Below are positions 23,585 to 36,300 of a stretch of DNA of 64,000 bases, piece after piece. Source of the stretch: Cryptomeria japonica (Eukaryota; Streptophyta; Pinopsida; Cupressales; Cupressaceae); NCBI RefSeq assembly GCF_030272615.1, contig NC_081412.1, positions 98,765,796 through 98,829,795 of the forward strand, read 5' to 3'. Both the position numbers and the translations under genes were made by a program. Positions within the stretch are counted from its first letter, which is position 1, and each line of letters opens with the position of its first letter. The notes beneath the pieces were generated by a model, which had not been told where the DNA came from, ran no database searches, and saw only the letters and a list, made by a program, of their open reading frames with translations.

Positions 23585-24193
23585 TGTAATGTCCCCACTT
23601 TGAAATATAATTTCATAATAAATAATAATAATAAAATTAAAATACAAAAGAATAAAAACATAAAAATTAAATTAAATTATAAAAGAACATAATTAAATAT
23701 ATTTTAAATTTGATTAAAGTTAATGAATGGTCAAAAGGCATGAAATGATAACTTGTGACTCCCCCAAATATGAGGTATAAAAGGGATAGGACAACTCATT
23801 TGAAGAAGGGATAATGGGGAATCAGAAGTGCAGATCTGATTGTGAAAGGTTGTGTCCCTTTCAAAGGGCAGAAATAATGAAGAGTTGCACTCTTTCAAAG
23901 GGTGCTAATGGTGAAAGGGTGTGTCTCTTGCAAAAGGGCATACATGATGAAGAGGTGTGACCTCTCCCTCACATTGAGAGATATAAAGAAAGGGAATCAA
24001 AAGCATCCAGTGACATCACCATCGATCAGAGCAGATCAGAACTGTTATTAAGTTACAGGCAGTGACATCCTTGTTCTTGGTGGTATGCATGGGGATGCGC
24101 TTAATCTGTATGCTTAATATATGAAGCCTGATAATGTTCTTATGGAGAATTTAATAGTAATATTAATATAGACTGCAATATGTATGACAGTCA

Positions 24194-24239
<46 letters not shown>

Positions 24240-24645
24240 CTTAGTCTTCTGCTAATGCCTACGTAAGGATTGGAATGATTGTGTAGGTAAAGGCGGTCTA
24301 AATCCTCACAAGTCGGGCAATTCCAAGATGGATTAGGAAATGTATTTCCAATGCCTTGAGGGAGAGTCCCATGTTGGGTACAAACATGCATTCCCAATGC
24401 CTTGAGGGAACCTGCTTGTAGATGGTCTCTAAGCGTCCTAGCACAATAATTTTTCCCTCCTTAGTTTGGGTTAGAGAAGTAACAGTGATAAGACCTTGAT
24501 ATATAGGGTTTTGGAATTGTATTATTAAAGGTAAATGCCTACTAATATAAACATTTAAATTGAGATGTTATAATATTTAATGATGCAATCAATAATATGG
24601 ATTAATTGTTGATAAACATCCTGCCTCCAAGTGGGGGACATTACA
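23585..24645 (+). repeat. Solo-LTR-like segment, TGTAATGTCCC family
   Basis: Begins TGTAATGTCCCCACTT and ends with the inverted form (AAGTGGGGGACATTACA), as LTRs starting TG and ending CA do. It interrupts LINE-B. Most of it matches 42900-43560, and part matches 20770-20890 in reverse, so the family has at least three members here. The flanking five bases (AGATC and CTTGT) do not match, so a clean solo-LTR insertion is not proven. A TA microsatellite at 24196-24236 is a private expansion. Confidence 0.6.
24196..24236. repeat. TA microsatellite
   Basis: A run of about 20 TA units inside the LTR-like segment, absent from the related copy near 43200. Confidence 0.9.
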
Positions 24646-25029
24646 CTTGTTGAGGAGATTGAAAAGGAGGTGGAGTATAATGAAAGAGTTTTTTGTGGAT
24701 TGAACTTGATAGGGCACTTTAAGGATATTTGGCTGAGTTTAAGAGAACTCCACAAGTGGATCATTGTTAGCTAAGAACCCATTTTGGATGGGTGCATTCA
24801 AATCTATTCAAATGCCCGTGATTTCTTTGTTGTAGTTTTTGAAACTGTGGAGGATAGGAATTAGGTATTCTATGACCATCAATGGTGCTGGGAGGACAAT
24901 TAGTTGCTTATGTTGAAACCATAGCACTTTGCTTTCAATCCTATCACCAAATCCTTTGATCAAATTCATATTTGGGTAAGGTTACCGAATCTTCCTCTTC
25001 AATATTGGTTTGATTCCTGCTTTGAAACT

Positions 25030-25667
25030 TTGGGGAACTCTTTAGGAAGCTTCTTGATGGTGGATGAGGGCTCATCTAATCTGCTGCACACAACTTATGC
25101 TCATATTTTAGTGGAGATCGATGAGGGCTCATCTAATCTGCAGTGCTTCCAGAGGAGATTTCTATTAAAACTTCAAAAGGCTGTTTTGTGCAGCCACTGG
25201 ACTACGAGGGGGTCCCCTTTAGATGTAGAAGATGTATTCAAACAGGACACATTACTAGTCAATGTGTCAAATGCAGATTGGAAAAAACAGCCACTTGGTG
25301 GAAAGATGTGTCAACTCTCCATTATTCAGTGGAGAAAGAAGCTGAGAATCTTCAGAAGGGTTCACAGGTCTCCAGTGGAAAGTATTTAAACCTCAGTGAC
25401 CCGGTCATAGGTCTCCATTCTACTGGAACCTTAGATGGGGCTTTAAATCCAGAATTGAACAGTGTTAATACCGGTCAGGATTTGGAGTTGAAGCATGTTG
25501 AAAGACCATTAGTTTCGGAGTTCTTGGAAACTAAAGGAAGTGTGTTTCCGCAAGACAATGGGAATGAGGGTAAGTATGCTGAAAGGCTGGTTCAGCATGT
25601 TAGAGAGAAGCTTGAAGAGAGCTGGTTCAGCATGCTAGATAGGAGCTGGAAGAGGGCTGGCATGTGG
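25030..25667 (+). pseudogene. LINE ORF1-type zinc-knuckle protein, broken
   Basis: Two overlapping frames give GNSLGSFLMVDEGSS and then LPEEISIKTS, DYEGVPFRCRRC, GHITSQC and WWKD. These are the usual series at the end of the plant LINE ORF1 nucleic-acid-binding domain with its CCHC knuckle. The word GATGAGGGCTCATCTAATCT occurs twice (25063 and 25122), and this small duplication is where the frame changes. The frame ends where the MITE is inserted. ORF1 proteins coat LINE RNA; this copy cannot be functional. Confidence 0.7.
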
Positions 25668-25674
25668 TGAAACT

Positions 25675-25826
25675 CAGTGTTCCACGGTCGTTGGGGACGG
25701 GGACACGGGGGGACACGGGGACGGGCTTCGGGTACAGAGGGACAAAGGGAAAAAGTTTCGGGGACGGGTTTTGGGGACGGGGGGACTTGGGCCTGGGAGG
25801 GGGAAACGCATTTCAGTGGAACACTG
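25675..25826. mobile_element. 152-base hAT-type MITE
   Basis: Exact 11-base inverted ends, CAGTGTTCCAC and GTGGAACACTG. The flanks share GGTGAAA, close to an 8-base duplication (one mismatch if the boundary is moved by a base). The interior is a GGGGACG-rich, strongly strand-biased tract. It lies inside the LINE-B frame and codes for nothing. Confidence 0.7.
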
Positions 25827-26082
25827 GGTGAAAGGGAAGCATCACAAAAGACGGAAGCAAGATGGATCATGTCATATGCTTCTATGATCTAACTCTAAAG
25901 ATAAGGCTAGATAGTTTTGTAATGCTTTGGCTGTTAATGGGTCTTCACTCTTTAGAGTAGTGTGTTTGTGGGGAGGTGGCTCCTCATATGTAGCCCCACC
26001 TGGTTCAGGGCAGGTCAAAAACCTGGTATAATAAAATGTGAATACCTTATTACCAACCAAAAAAAACATTAATTTGGGACAA

Positions 26083-27198
26083 TTATTTATAATTACTAAC
26101 TTCTAATTTAATTGACAATTCACAAATTACTATTAATATTTTTGTAAGAAATGAACTGGGAGTACAGCCCAGAAAATGACTGAATTAATCTCTGTAGCAG
26201 CTGCTGATTTATCTCAAAGACTGCAGTGATCTACTTTTAATGAAATGCCTTTGAAACGTCTCCAAATCTACCTTAATCAGGGGATTTCATCCTCTATATT
26301 CAAAACCAAAGGGATTTTGTCCTCAGGTTGTTTGAGCCACAGTCCACACTCCACGAGGAGTAATAATCAGATATAAAATGTGTTCTCTATATAAGCCTCC
26401 CTTCTCCTTGCTGTGACTTTATTAAATACCTTTCTCCTCTAATGGATACAACTTTTCAAATGTCTTTTAATTAATAAACTTAATTATAATTATTATTTAA
26501 TCCTTCCCTAAGACTGGCACTATCCCCTTAATAACAGAAGCCGCCGACAAGCTGGAAATCGCATGTCATGTTGCATAAAAGGATTGTGGCATGTAGAAAT
26601 GTCAGTGCTTGATTGATTAATCCATAGACTACAAGCTGCAGCAGCCATTTATGGACATTTCTGACATCAATGGTGACCTGTTGAATTTGTTTCGCAGAGA
26701 AGACAGAATATCTGGTGTGCCCAAGATAGATTCTTATAATTTGAATCGAAGTTCATCCCTTTAGTATAACATTCCAAAACCCACAGAAAATAAGAGATGG
26801 GCATTGGGTTAATCTGGTATTAATTTTAAGGAGGGGGCATTACAAATTGATTGAGAATTTCTGACCAATTACAATTTGTAAGTGGCAATACTCAACAGAT
26901 TCTATTTTTGTGTCTTGTGTTAGTTTCTATCTGAATGTACTATGTTTGGCATTAAACAATAATATTAGCTTTGTTTTTGTTATTTTTACAAATATTTCAT
27001 TAAATTTAATTTGCTAAAGTTTTCCAGTTTTAAACCTGAATAATTGAAATCAATTTCTATCTGTTTAATGTGTCAATGCCATTTGAATGGAATGCTACAG
27101 TGCTTGCAGGGTAGAATATATCCAATATAATCAGGGAAATGCACCAAAAAATAAAAAGATAAATTTACAGAAAAGAATTGGATTAGTCAGACTAAATA
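26083..27198. other. Flank or intron beyond the ninth methyltransferase exon
   Basis: No frame on the minus strand here resembles the expected C-terminal tail of the methyltransferase. Nothing else is recognisable. If the gene continues beyond 27214, this is intron. Confidence 0.35.
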
Positions 27199-27213
27199 TT
27201 ATATGGCACTTAC

Positions 27214-27394
27214 AACACCATAATCGTTGCATAGATGTGAATTCTTCGAGGATCTTGGAACAATAACTTCCTGGGCCACAATTTTCATTGCCGCATCCGA
27301 TGACAACTTCTGTCTGCTAGGTTTTGCTCCCAGAATACGTCTACAATCGGCTGCACCACAGTAACATTGCTGATCGGTGCCAAATTGAATAAAC
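27214..27394 (-). CDS. ASHH3: Methyltransferase exon 9: post-SET and start of tail
   Basis: Encodes FIQFGTDQQCYCGAADCRR (post-SET zinc site) and a tail with LSSDAAMKIVAQE that aligns in spirit with the ASHH3 tail. It ends in phase 0 before a perfect donor, GTAAGT. The conserved C-terminal block of ASHH3 is not within this exon. Confidence 0.85.
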
Positions 27395-30300
27395 CTGAAG
27401 CAGGTAAGTTTAAAGTACATTTAGTTCAAATCTTTAATCAACACAAAAGATGCCATATTGAGCTCAAAAATAAATTTATACTCTATAAGCAAACAGAAAA
27501 GTTAACATTTAAATGCTAAGAATTAAAATGTGATCTCCATATACGAAGCCAAAGCCACTAGAGTAGTAATGCACATACTGATAATCATATGTGACAAATT
27601 CCCCTTTCATTATATCAGTCTTAGCAAACACCCCAATTCTCGTCTCACCATCATTCTGCCTGAAATAGTAGTTACATTAAATTCCATGTGTAACAACTGA
27701 ATGCCATGTAAATGTATGATCCCGACAGCATATGAAATAGAACTGCATATGATCCCAACTGCATATGAAATAGAACTGCTATGATCCAAACATCTAACCA
27801 TTTCTGAAGCTCAGTATTAGGCTGGCAACTATGATTGATATATCGTGACTTGTTTGCTTTGTGTGTTGCATCAATGACCATTTCACGACTAATCTCACAC
27901 AAGTAAAAATTGGTTTCACCCCGCTCCTTCATCTTCCATAGTCTTTCTTCACAAGTTTTGTCATCAATAACTTGATTTGAAAAAAAAAATCCAACAAGAA
28001 ATTAGTCAGTTTATATTCACATACAAAAACAACGACAAAGCTCATACAAAAAAAATTATAACAGAAAAAGAATTAAACAATTACCTTCTCCAACATACTC
28101 TATTAAGAATTCCCCTGCCTTAATATCTTCACCAGCCTTCACTCCCCAGCCACATTTCTCAGTCTGCAAGTGAGAAATTCAGTGAAAATTTCTATTATTC
28201 AGCACACATTGATGTCAATTTTAAATTTTATTTTCACAATCTCATCTTTCAAATCAATCAGATTACCATATAAGCATTCCATTGAACATGATACAATATT
28301 TCCCACATGAAACATGTCAATATATGCAGACATCAAATTACAATGCACTCAGATGTGAAGGAATACCCATTCCTAATTATGAAAGGCCATGTCTAGTGTT
28401 CTAAAGAATATATATGAGACAATACCAAGAGGTGCAGCTGAATGACTACACATTATCAAATCAACAAATTTCCTGTCTTTAACATAGTCAGTTGTTCCTA
28501 ATATTTCATTGAGCTCTCAAGGCAAGATTATAGTATATAATACAAAAGATTCACTCTGCAGTCTACACCTAAATTATTGAGGACCATGTATGTAAGGGAG
28601 GAATTGGGAGAAGATTCCTGCTTCCTCCTAGAAACATCCCATCAGGCTCTTCCTTTCAGCTTGGGACCACCTTTTCATGCAACTATTTTGTAAGTACATG
28701 AGCTTTACATATACTTATGTTAGTGTTCCCTTCCTCTCTAGATCTAGGTCATGATTTAGTATTACTTTTAGATACTTTTCTCTTTTATTGTTGGAGTCCT
28801 TGTAGCACACTCAATTAGCTATTACGGCTTCTTGTAATTCTGGGTCTCATAGACGAGGTGTTGCAATTCACAAAGTTATATACCAATTAGTTTTTCTTCC
28901 ATGTGCAAAGATACTTATACCAAAAATAGAGAGCTATTTCTAGGAGTTACAAGGGAGGATTTTGTTAGTAGCTCCAGATTCTATGAGCTCGATTATATGT
29001 TTTTAATGTGAGATGTATTGCCTCAATTTGTACAGTCTGTAAGGAAAAGCCACATATAAGCATCTATATCCCAATTTTTGTCTCCAATAACCTTCCTACT
29101 AAATTGCAGTAGCTCCACTCAGAGCTTTACAATGAAGGCTATAAGGACCGTTAGTTAGATTTAATATTCTAAACTCTAGTATTATGCTTCTACATCATCA
29201 AAATGCATTGGTCCTTCAACGATCAGGAACTTTTTCCCTAAATTGGAATTAACCCTTTTTAACAGAGTGTACTTGGAAGTTGAGCCTTATATTCTGTGTC
29301 AAATTCACCTAGGTCTCAAAGTCAAATGCAATGCTGAGGAAAGGAGGAGTTGCTCTCGAGTTTCACAAGCAAGTAATTTAATCAGAATCTATGGTTCTCT
29401 GAGTTTTATTAGTCACAATATTTGTGCTTCTCTACAGTTCTATGTCTGCCTCTGCTATCTGTTGTAGGCAATTCCTCACATTCTGAATGCCTTCAAGGTT
29501 TTCCATGTTGTTAATGGTTATAATTATAGTAGTTCCTTGGGTGTAGCAGAAATAGTTATGGAGAAGAGACTCAAGATTATAAATTATGATATTCTGATAA
29601 ATCTGTAAACACCCCTCCACAAAAATGAGAGAAATCCTGTAAAGCATGTAACTGCCCTTTCAAATATAATGTAAGATTTTCAATTTTCCAAGCAGAGAAT
29701 ATGTTATAACAACATTGTGGTACTTTGGGAAGCTATAGAATCATACAAACTAACGAGCACAACTCAGAAACAAGTTTCAAAAAGTTCAGCATGCTTGTAC
29801 AAAATAATTTCCAAGAAGCAGAAAACATGTAATAAACCAAACTAGTATATAGGGCTTCTCAGTATTTAATAATTTATTGTGAAAAGACATGTGCCTGCTG
29901 TAATAGCCTTTATTTATATGCACTTCCAATCTTCTATTAGACAGCTGCTTTAAAAAATTATTTAATCTAAATATAACATTTGTATATTCCAATTAGCCTT
30001 TTTGTATGTACCTTTTACAATTCTTATTAGACATCTGTTTCACTCCCAGACTTTGGCCAAATTTAATCAATGATGATTTTACAATTCTTATTAGACATCT
30101 GTTTCCTGCTTGCTTTTTTCAAAAATGCTGGCACATTATTGGTAAAGAGGTAGTGGAAGCTTTGGAAGCTGTTAGAAACTCTGGGAGTATTTTAAGGGAG
30201 ATCAATAACACTTTCATTACCTTGATCCCAAAAAAGGAGGAATCAAGAAATTTTGAAGACTTTCGACCTATCTCCTTATGTAACACAATTTACAAACTTT

Positions 30301-33300
30301 TTACTAAAATTTTAGCAAATAGATTGAAAGGCATCCTTCCATGCATAATTTCTGAGGAACAGACCGGTTTCGTACCAGGTAGATCTATCTTTGATGGCAT
30401 TATTATTGCTCAAGAAGTCATGCACTCGTTACAACAGAATCGATCAGCTGCTATGATGATCAAGCTAGACATTAAGAAGGCATATGACAAGGTCGATTGG
30501 AGATTTCTGTGTAAATGTTTAGAATCCTTTGGTTTTTCTAAACAATGGATCAATTTAATCTTCGAATGCATTTCATCTCCCAGGATATCATTACTTATAA
30601 ATGGCTCCCCAGCAGGCTTCTTCCAGATATCTAGAGGGATTAGACAAGGAGATCCTTTATCCCCTTTTTTATTTATCATAATGGCAGAGGGCCTTGGGAG
30701 AATCATTTCATGTGCTAGAATGAATCAGATTATCAAAGGTATTAAAATTACTAATGGAATGGAGGCCATAACCCACCAGCAGTTTGCTGATGACACAATG
30801 CTGATGGGATGTGCGAATAGGTCTGAAGCCATGGCTTTCAAAAGGATTCTTGACATCTATGCATTAGCTTCTGGACAGGAAGTGAACAAGAATAAATCGG
30901 AAATCTTCTTCTTTAACACTTCGCAATACATAGAGACAGATATTTGTAATATCTTAGGGTTTGATAAAGGGAAACTTCCTTGTAAATATCTAGGGATTCC
31001 GATGGATAAGGGAAACAATATTAATTCATTATGGAAAGGAATCCTTGAAAAGATGGATCTCAGGTTGGATTCTTGGAAAAACAAATGCCTATCTTCGGCT
31101 AGGAGGATAACATTACTAAAAGCTGTAATGGCGGCTATTCCGATATACCAGATGTCCTGCCAGCAATTACCTAAAGGTGCTCGAGTAGAAATGATAAAAA
31201 AGATGAGGAAGTTCTTTTGGAATATGAACTCAGACAAAAAGAAATTTGCTTTAATTTCTTGGGATAAAATTAGCCAGCCTATCAGTATAGGGGGAGTTGG
31301 CATCAAAGATTTGGGGGTTCAAAACATTGCTCTGGGGGCGAAGTTAGTCTGGAAAATGTACTCGGAACCGGATCTTAAATGGGTAAGGATCCTCAAAGCT
31401 AAATATCTCACTAATTCCAATCCTGATAGTATACTAAGGACGGAGTTACTACCAAAGGGATCCAAAGTTTGGAATTTTATGTTAGAATGTAGAGGGGTGA
31501 TCAGAGATTATCTGACTTGGGATATTGCGGATGGATCTGAGGCATTGTTCTGGGAAGACTCGTGGGGGGGTTATTCAGCCCTAGACAAAATAGGAATAAG
31601 TGAAGAAGGTATTGAACATTGCAAATCAATCAGGGGTAGGTTTGTCAAGGATTATATCAAGCTTGTTTCCAATGACCCCGCTTTGGGTTGGGAGTGGAAA
31701 CCCCTTGACGAGATTAACTTGGCAAATGCAGACAAGGAAATCCTCTGGAATAATTTGAGGCATAGGCATTTTTCATTACATAGTGGGAAAGACAGGATAA
31801 TTTGGGCAGGTAGTTCTTCAGGCATTTATAAAGCCAAAGAAGGTTACTCACTATTAAAACTCAGAAGAGCTGTAACCAATCCTAATATTCCGATTAGCCT
31901 ATGCTGGAATAACGTGGGTCTTCCCAAAGCTGGTATCTTCTCATGGGCAGCTTCCCAAAAGAGGATTCTTACATCAGATTGGTTTTCAAAATTAGGATTC
32001 GTGGGACCATCGAGATGCCCTCTATGCGAATCTGAGGAAGAAAATGTGGATCACCTGCTTCTTAATTGTAGTTTCAGTCAGAGATGTTGGGATTGGCTTT
32101 GCTCAAGCCTTGGTTGGCCGACTCCGAGACCGAGGGACATTTCAGAATGGCTGATTAGTTGGCAACCTCCCCTCGCTAAGGATATATATCACTTAATATG
32201 GCAAATAGCACCGACAATCCTCATATGGGAAATATGGAAGGAGAGAAACAGGCGGATCTTTAAAGAATCAAAATTGAGGGTAGAATCCCTTCTAAATAAG
32301 ATCGAGGCAACAATTGTGGAAAAAATCAATAATAGGCTAAGACATACAGAGGAAAAGTCTATTAATTTAACCAGATGGGATGAGGTTCTTAGATCTAAAT
32401 GGATGGGTTTGATAATTCCCCCGTTTATGGGGAGTGGAGGTAAACAGGCTGAGATAGATAGGAAGCTAACAAAGTGGGCTCCCCCCCGAAAGGGCTAGGC
32501 TAAGCTTAATTTCGATGGTGCCTCTCGTGGAAATCCTGGTATAGCAGGTATAGGGTGTGCTATTCACCAAGATAACGGTGTACTAATAGCTAGCATTAAT
32601 AAGCCTATTGGTTTGGCCTCGAATAACAAGGCTGAGTTTTCAGCGTTACGGGAGGGATTGATTTTAGCTAAATCACTCAAGATTAAATATCTAGAAATTG
32701 AGGGGGATTCGTCGTTAACTATAAATGCAGTCAGGACTAGGGAAGTGTCAAACTGGAAATTGAAAGCGGAACTAAAAAGTATTCTGGACTTGATCAAATA
32801 CTTTGAGGAAACTTCGGTTAAACATATTTATAGGGAAGGCAATTCTATTGCAGACAAGTTAGCCAATTTAGGGGCAGATGGTAATACGTATGTCTTTAGG
32901 AAGGATAGCCCCATGGATAATTTTAGGTGATGTCCGTGTCACCCCTTCATATCACTCCTCTCCAAGTCCTCTCCTAGTTCCTCATTTATAAAACTCTAGG
33001 AAGGGTGGCCACAGTCTCCTTATTTCAGCATTTTGGTATACTAAGATTCAGATATATATATATACATATATATATATACATATACATATATATGTACTCA
33101 CATATATATATATATATGTGTATATATTTATAGACAATCCCATACTCATCGGATGGATTCATGTTATATGATGTATTCATATATTTATAAATATATACAT
33201 ATATATATATTCATATATATAGATATGTGTATATATATACAATCGTATATATATACATATATATATATCCTCAAATATATGTATATGTGTGTGTATGTGT

Positions 33301-36300
33301 GGGTGTAATTAGAAAATTTCACAATCACACACACGCATATTTACATATATATATACAGAATCTATATATATATGAGTATGTATATATATAAATATATATA
33401 TATATTTATATATATCTTTATCTGAACCTTCATATATGCTTGCATTCTCCTATCCGATCCCTTGACTACCAATTCGGTGGGTGGGTGCCAGGGGTGTTTC
33501 AGTCGTGTTAAGAGGAGATTGGCAATAGACTGGTTTCTCTGTTCTGGCACTTGCAGGTTATCCCTCCAATGCATGTTATCTGTGTTAAGACTGTCCTGGG
33601 CAGCGAAGGTATAGACTTCAATACGAATTAAATCTTTTCTTCTAATGGTAATTTGGGTCTGCCAGGCTTTGTGTCCTTGAGCTATGGTTACTGGTTTTTT
33701 TAATTCTTGGTACTCAAGATTCTACATATCGGTTAGAGTTGGTAACAATTCTAACTTAGGATATAAGCCTTGTTTTAAAATTGGGACAGATAATGTTGGC
33801 TTTTGTCTCGTTGTTTACATGACAGTAGAGGTTTTTACAGAATTGCTTTGCATTCGACTTAACTTGATTTTGTGTCTCCCTGTATCTTTCGTGTGGGGTT
33901 CATTCGGATTCTTTCAAATGATTGAGGAATGGGTGGCAGATTTTTTGTTGAGGTTTTGTGGAGGGTAGTAGAGGTAATCCCAGATTTAGTCATGGATTCA
34001 GATTATTAGTTGGTTCTATTTACGATAAATCTCTGGTCAGTTTCTCTGCTCTTTTGTGGTTTCACTCCTTTCCCCAGGCATATTTTTTTCTATGTGCATC
34101 TGTATATTCTCATGATCATGGCAGACTCATTTTGCATATTGGCATTTAAATACACAGACATATGCATATGAAATTATTTATGTTTATGTTTATGTTTTGG
34201 AGAACTGATTTCTGCAGAGTTAAATGTATTTAAGAATCTGATAGAATTAGATTCTTTCCATTTGTAGGCAGAATTGTAGCCTGGATAATCTCTTAAATTG
34301 AAACCCAAAAGGTTAGGATGGTTTCAAGCTAAGGGATATCCAGGCTATAATCCTCTTACATTAATTGAAAGATGTAATTATTCATTGACTGTTTGATACA
34401 AATTATTAAGTTTACTATGCTTCTAACAGTCTGGCAAAGTATGTCGCAATAAGGTTTTGCAGATTCAGGAAACAGGACAAAAGTTAAAGCTCGAAGCATT
34501 TGTGGATTAGCCATATCTGAGAAGATGGATCCATCCGGAAAGTGCTGAAAGATATTATGTACGGAAAGAATCTAAAATGTCTTATTATGTCAGCCTACAT
34601 CCTCAGATGAGGATTTGTAAAAATGTACAGTTGTTTATATTATCTGATCCCAGAAGGGATCTGGGCTAGACCGGAGGTTTTCTTATCTCCATTCTTTCCT
34701 ACCGGTGCCCACACTGAATGGAGATGTAATATTTTTTATAAAAAATAATAAAATTTTGGCTTCGGCCTTTTATCGATCAAAAAAAAAACAATGACAACAT
34801 GATCTGTGGCTTACCTAACTGCTAACTTGTGGCCTGCTATTAAATAGATTAGTACTATATTTTAAAACCAGTTGTCACCAATAAATATCAGGAAAAAATA
34901 CTATGTATTACAGTTGTTTTTTGTAGTACGAAGCCACCTTTTTCTTAATTGTTGTCATATTTTGGGCTACAGGTGTCACTCCAGAAAGGTTGGTTTTCAT
35001 ACTAAAAGAAATTCTTGTACCGGCATCATTAGTCACCTACTACATTTGTTGAAGAAATATCATCAATTTTTTATTTGATGACCTGGACAGGAAGTTGGAT
35101 AACAACTTTGCATTTGATATTTTGAGCATCATCACACTTTTCCCTTCCATCATTATTATCCTTAGGAAAAAAGAAAATAGCATTGTGACCTTCCCAATTT
35201 TCCTTTTACGATTATGGATATGTGCAAGATGATGTTTTTATCATATTCTAACTTTCTAAGGGTTAAATAATATAACAAAGAGATCCATTGGAAAGGTTCC
35301 AAACAAACGAAGCAGAAGCATCCAAAGAGTTATCTACCATTTACAGAAGGTATGTTTATGAAAGAGAAAGAGTATAGAAAAAGATATTAGCATTCAGAAG
35401 CAATAGTATTTTATTGACATTTTTAGTTTTAAGTAAAATAAATAGGTCTCACCTTTGACAGTTTCAAATTTTTTACCGTCCTTTGTTGGAATGGTTTATT
35501 GACACAGAATTCTCCACAACCACAGCTTGAGGAACAGCTAAAATTTAGCATCCTGTAATATTCAAACATGCCAAACAAATATATGCCAGATATTAACATC
35601 CAAACTCCAAAGTAAGAATACACCCATAGAACTTAACATTGAATCTTAATTATGCTTGGCAATCAAAGGCAAACCTTCCAGAATTAACAAGTACAAGAGA
35701 AAATCTAGTCTGGCATACTACAGCAGCATTTTCTTCAAAGGCTAGAATAAAAAGATTTTCCAGCCTACCAACAAGAAACTTACGCACAAAGACAATCTTT
35801 ATCACAGATTTTTTCTGCGCCCAAGGATGATGACCTACAAGAGCACTGCATACCATCATCATCTACACGCTTTCTCTTAGTCAAATACATATCTACTTGT
35901 AGTCAAGGATGATCAGAATTACACTAAGCAATAATATGGCTTTCATAAATATAAAAAATTTAGAGAATTTTGACCAAACACTTCATTCAATATATAAGAA
36001 TTCTGTTAATGCATATTTCATCACTATCCCATGTTCATTGGGTAATAGCTAAAAAAAGTGATAGAATTAATGTTTGTTGGAAACTGCCACCAAAAAAGGT
36101 TCCTCATGTTAGATTTGATTAGGCCTCTAGGGGAAATCTGGGCTTGGCTGTAGCCAGTGTGGTGCCTAGAGATGAATCTTGGACCTTTGTTAAAAGTTGG
36201 TTCTTTTTTTCTTAGTTCTAGAACCAATAAGGAGGCAGAACGGGAAGAAATGGTGACTGGTCTCTCTTTGATTAGGGCTATGGAATGCAAGAAATTATTA

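Larger units (their letters stand above)
23080..26066 (+). mobile_element. LINE-B remnant with target duplication and nested insertions
   Basis: The ends are defined by a near-identical 18- to 19-base duplication: AACATTAATTATGGGACAA at 23061-23079, and the same with one base missing at 26065-26082. An A run lies at 26059-26066, just before the second copy. The interior has an ORF1-type frame with a zinc knuckle but no reverse transcriptase, so most of the LINE has been lost. An LTR-like segment (23585-24645) and a MITE (25675-25826) are nested in it. Confidence 0.65.
30100..34788 (+). mobile_element. LINE-A, 5'-truncated, in intron 5 and antisense to the host gene
   Basis: Starts within the reverse transcriptase domain and continues through the zinc-binding and RNase H domains. 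It ends after a 1.85-kb 3' non-coding part with AATAAAATTTTGG and an A run at 34779-34788. The endonuclease and ORF1 are missing, as expected from incomplete reverse transcription at insertion. A clear target duplication was not found. Its long open frames suggest a fairly young copy. Confidence 0.85.
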
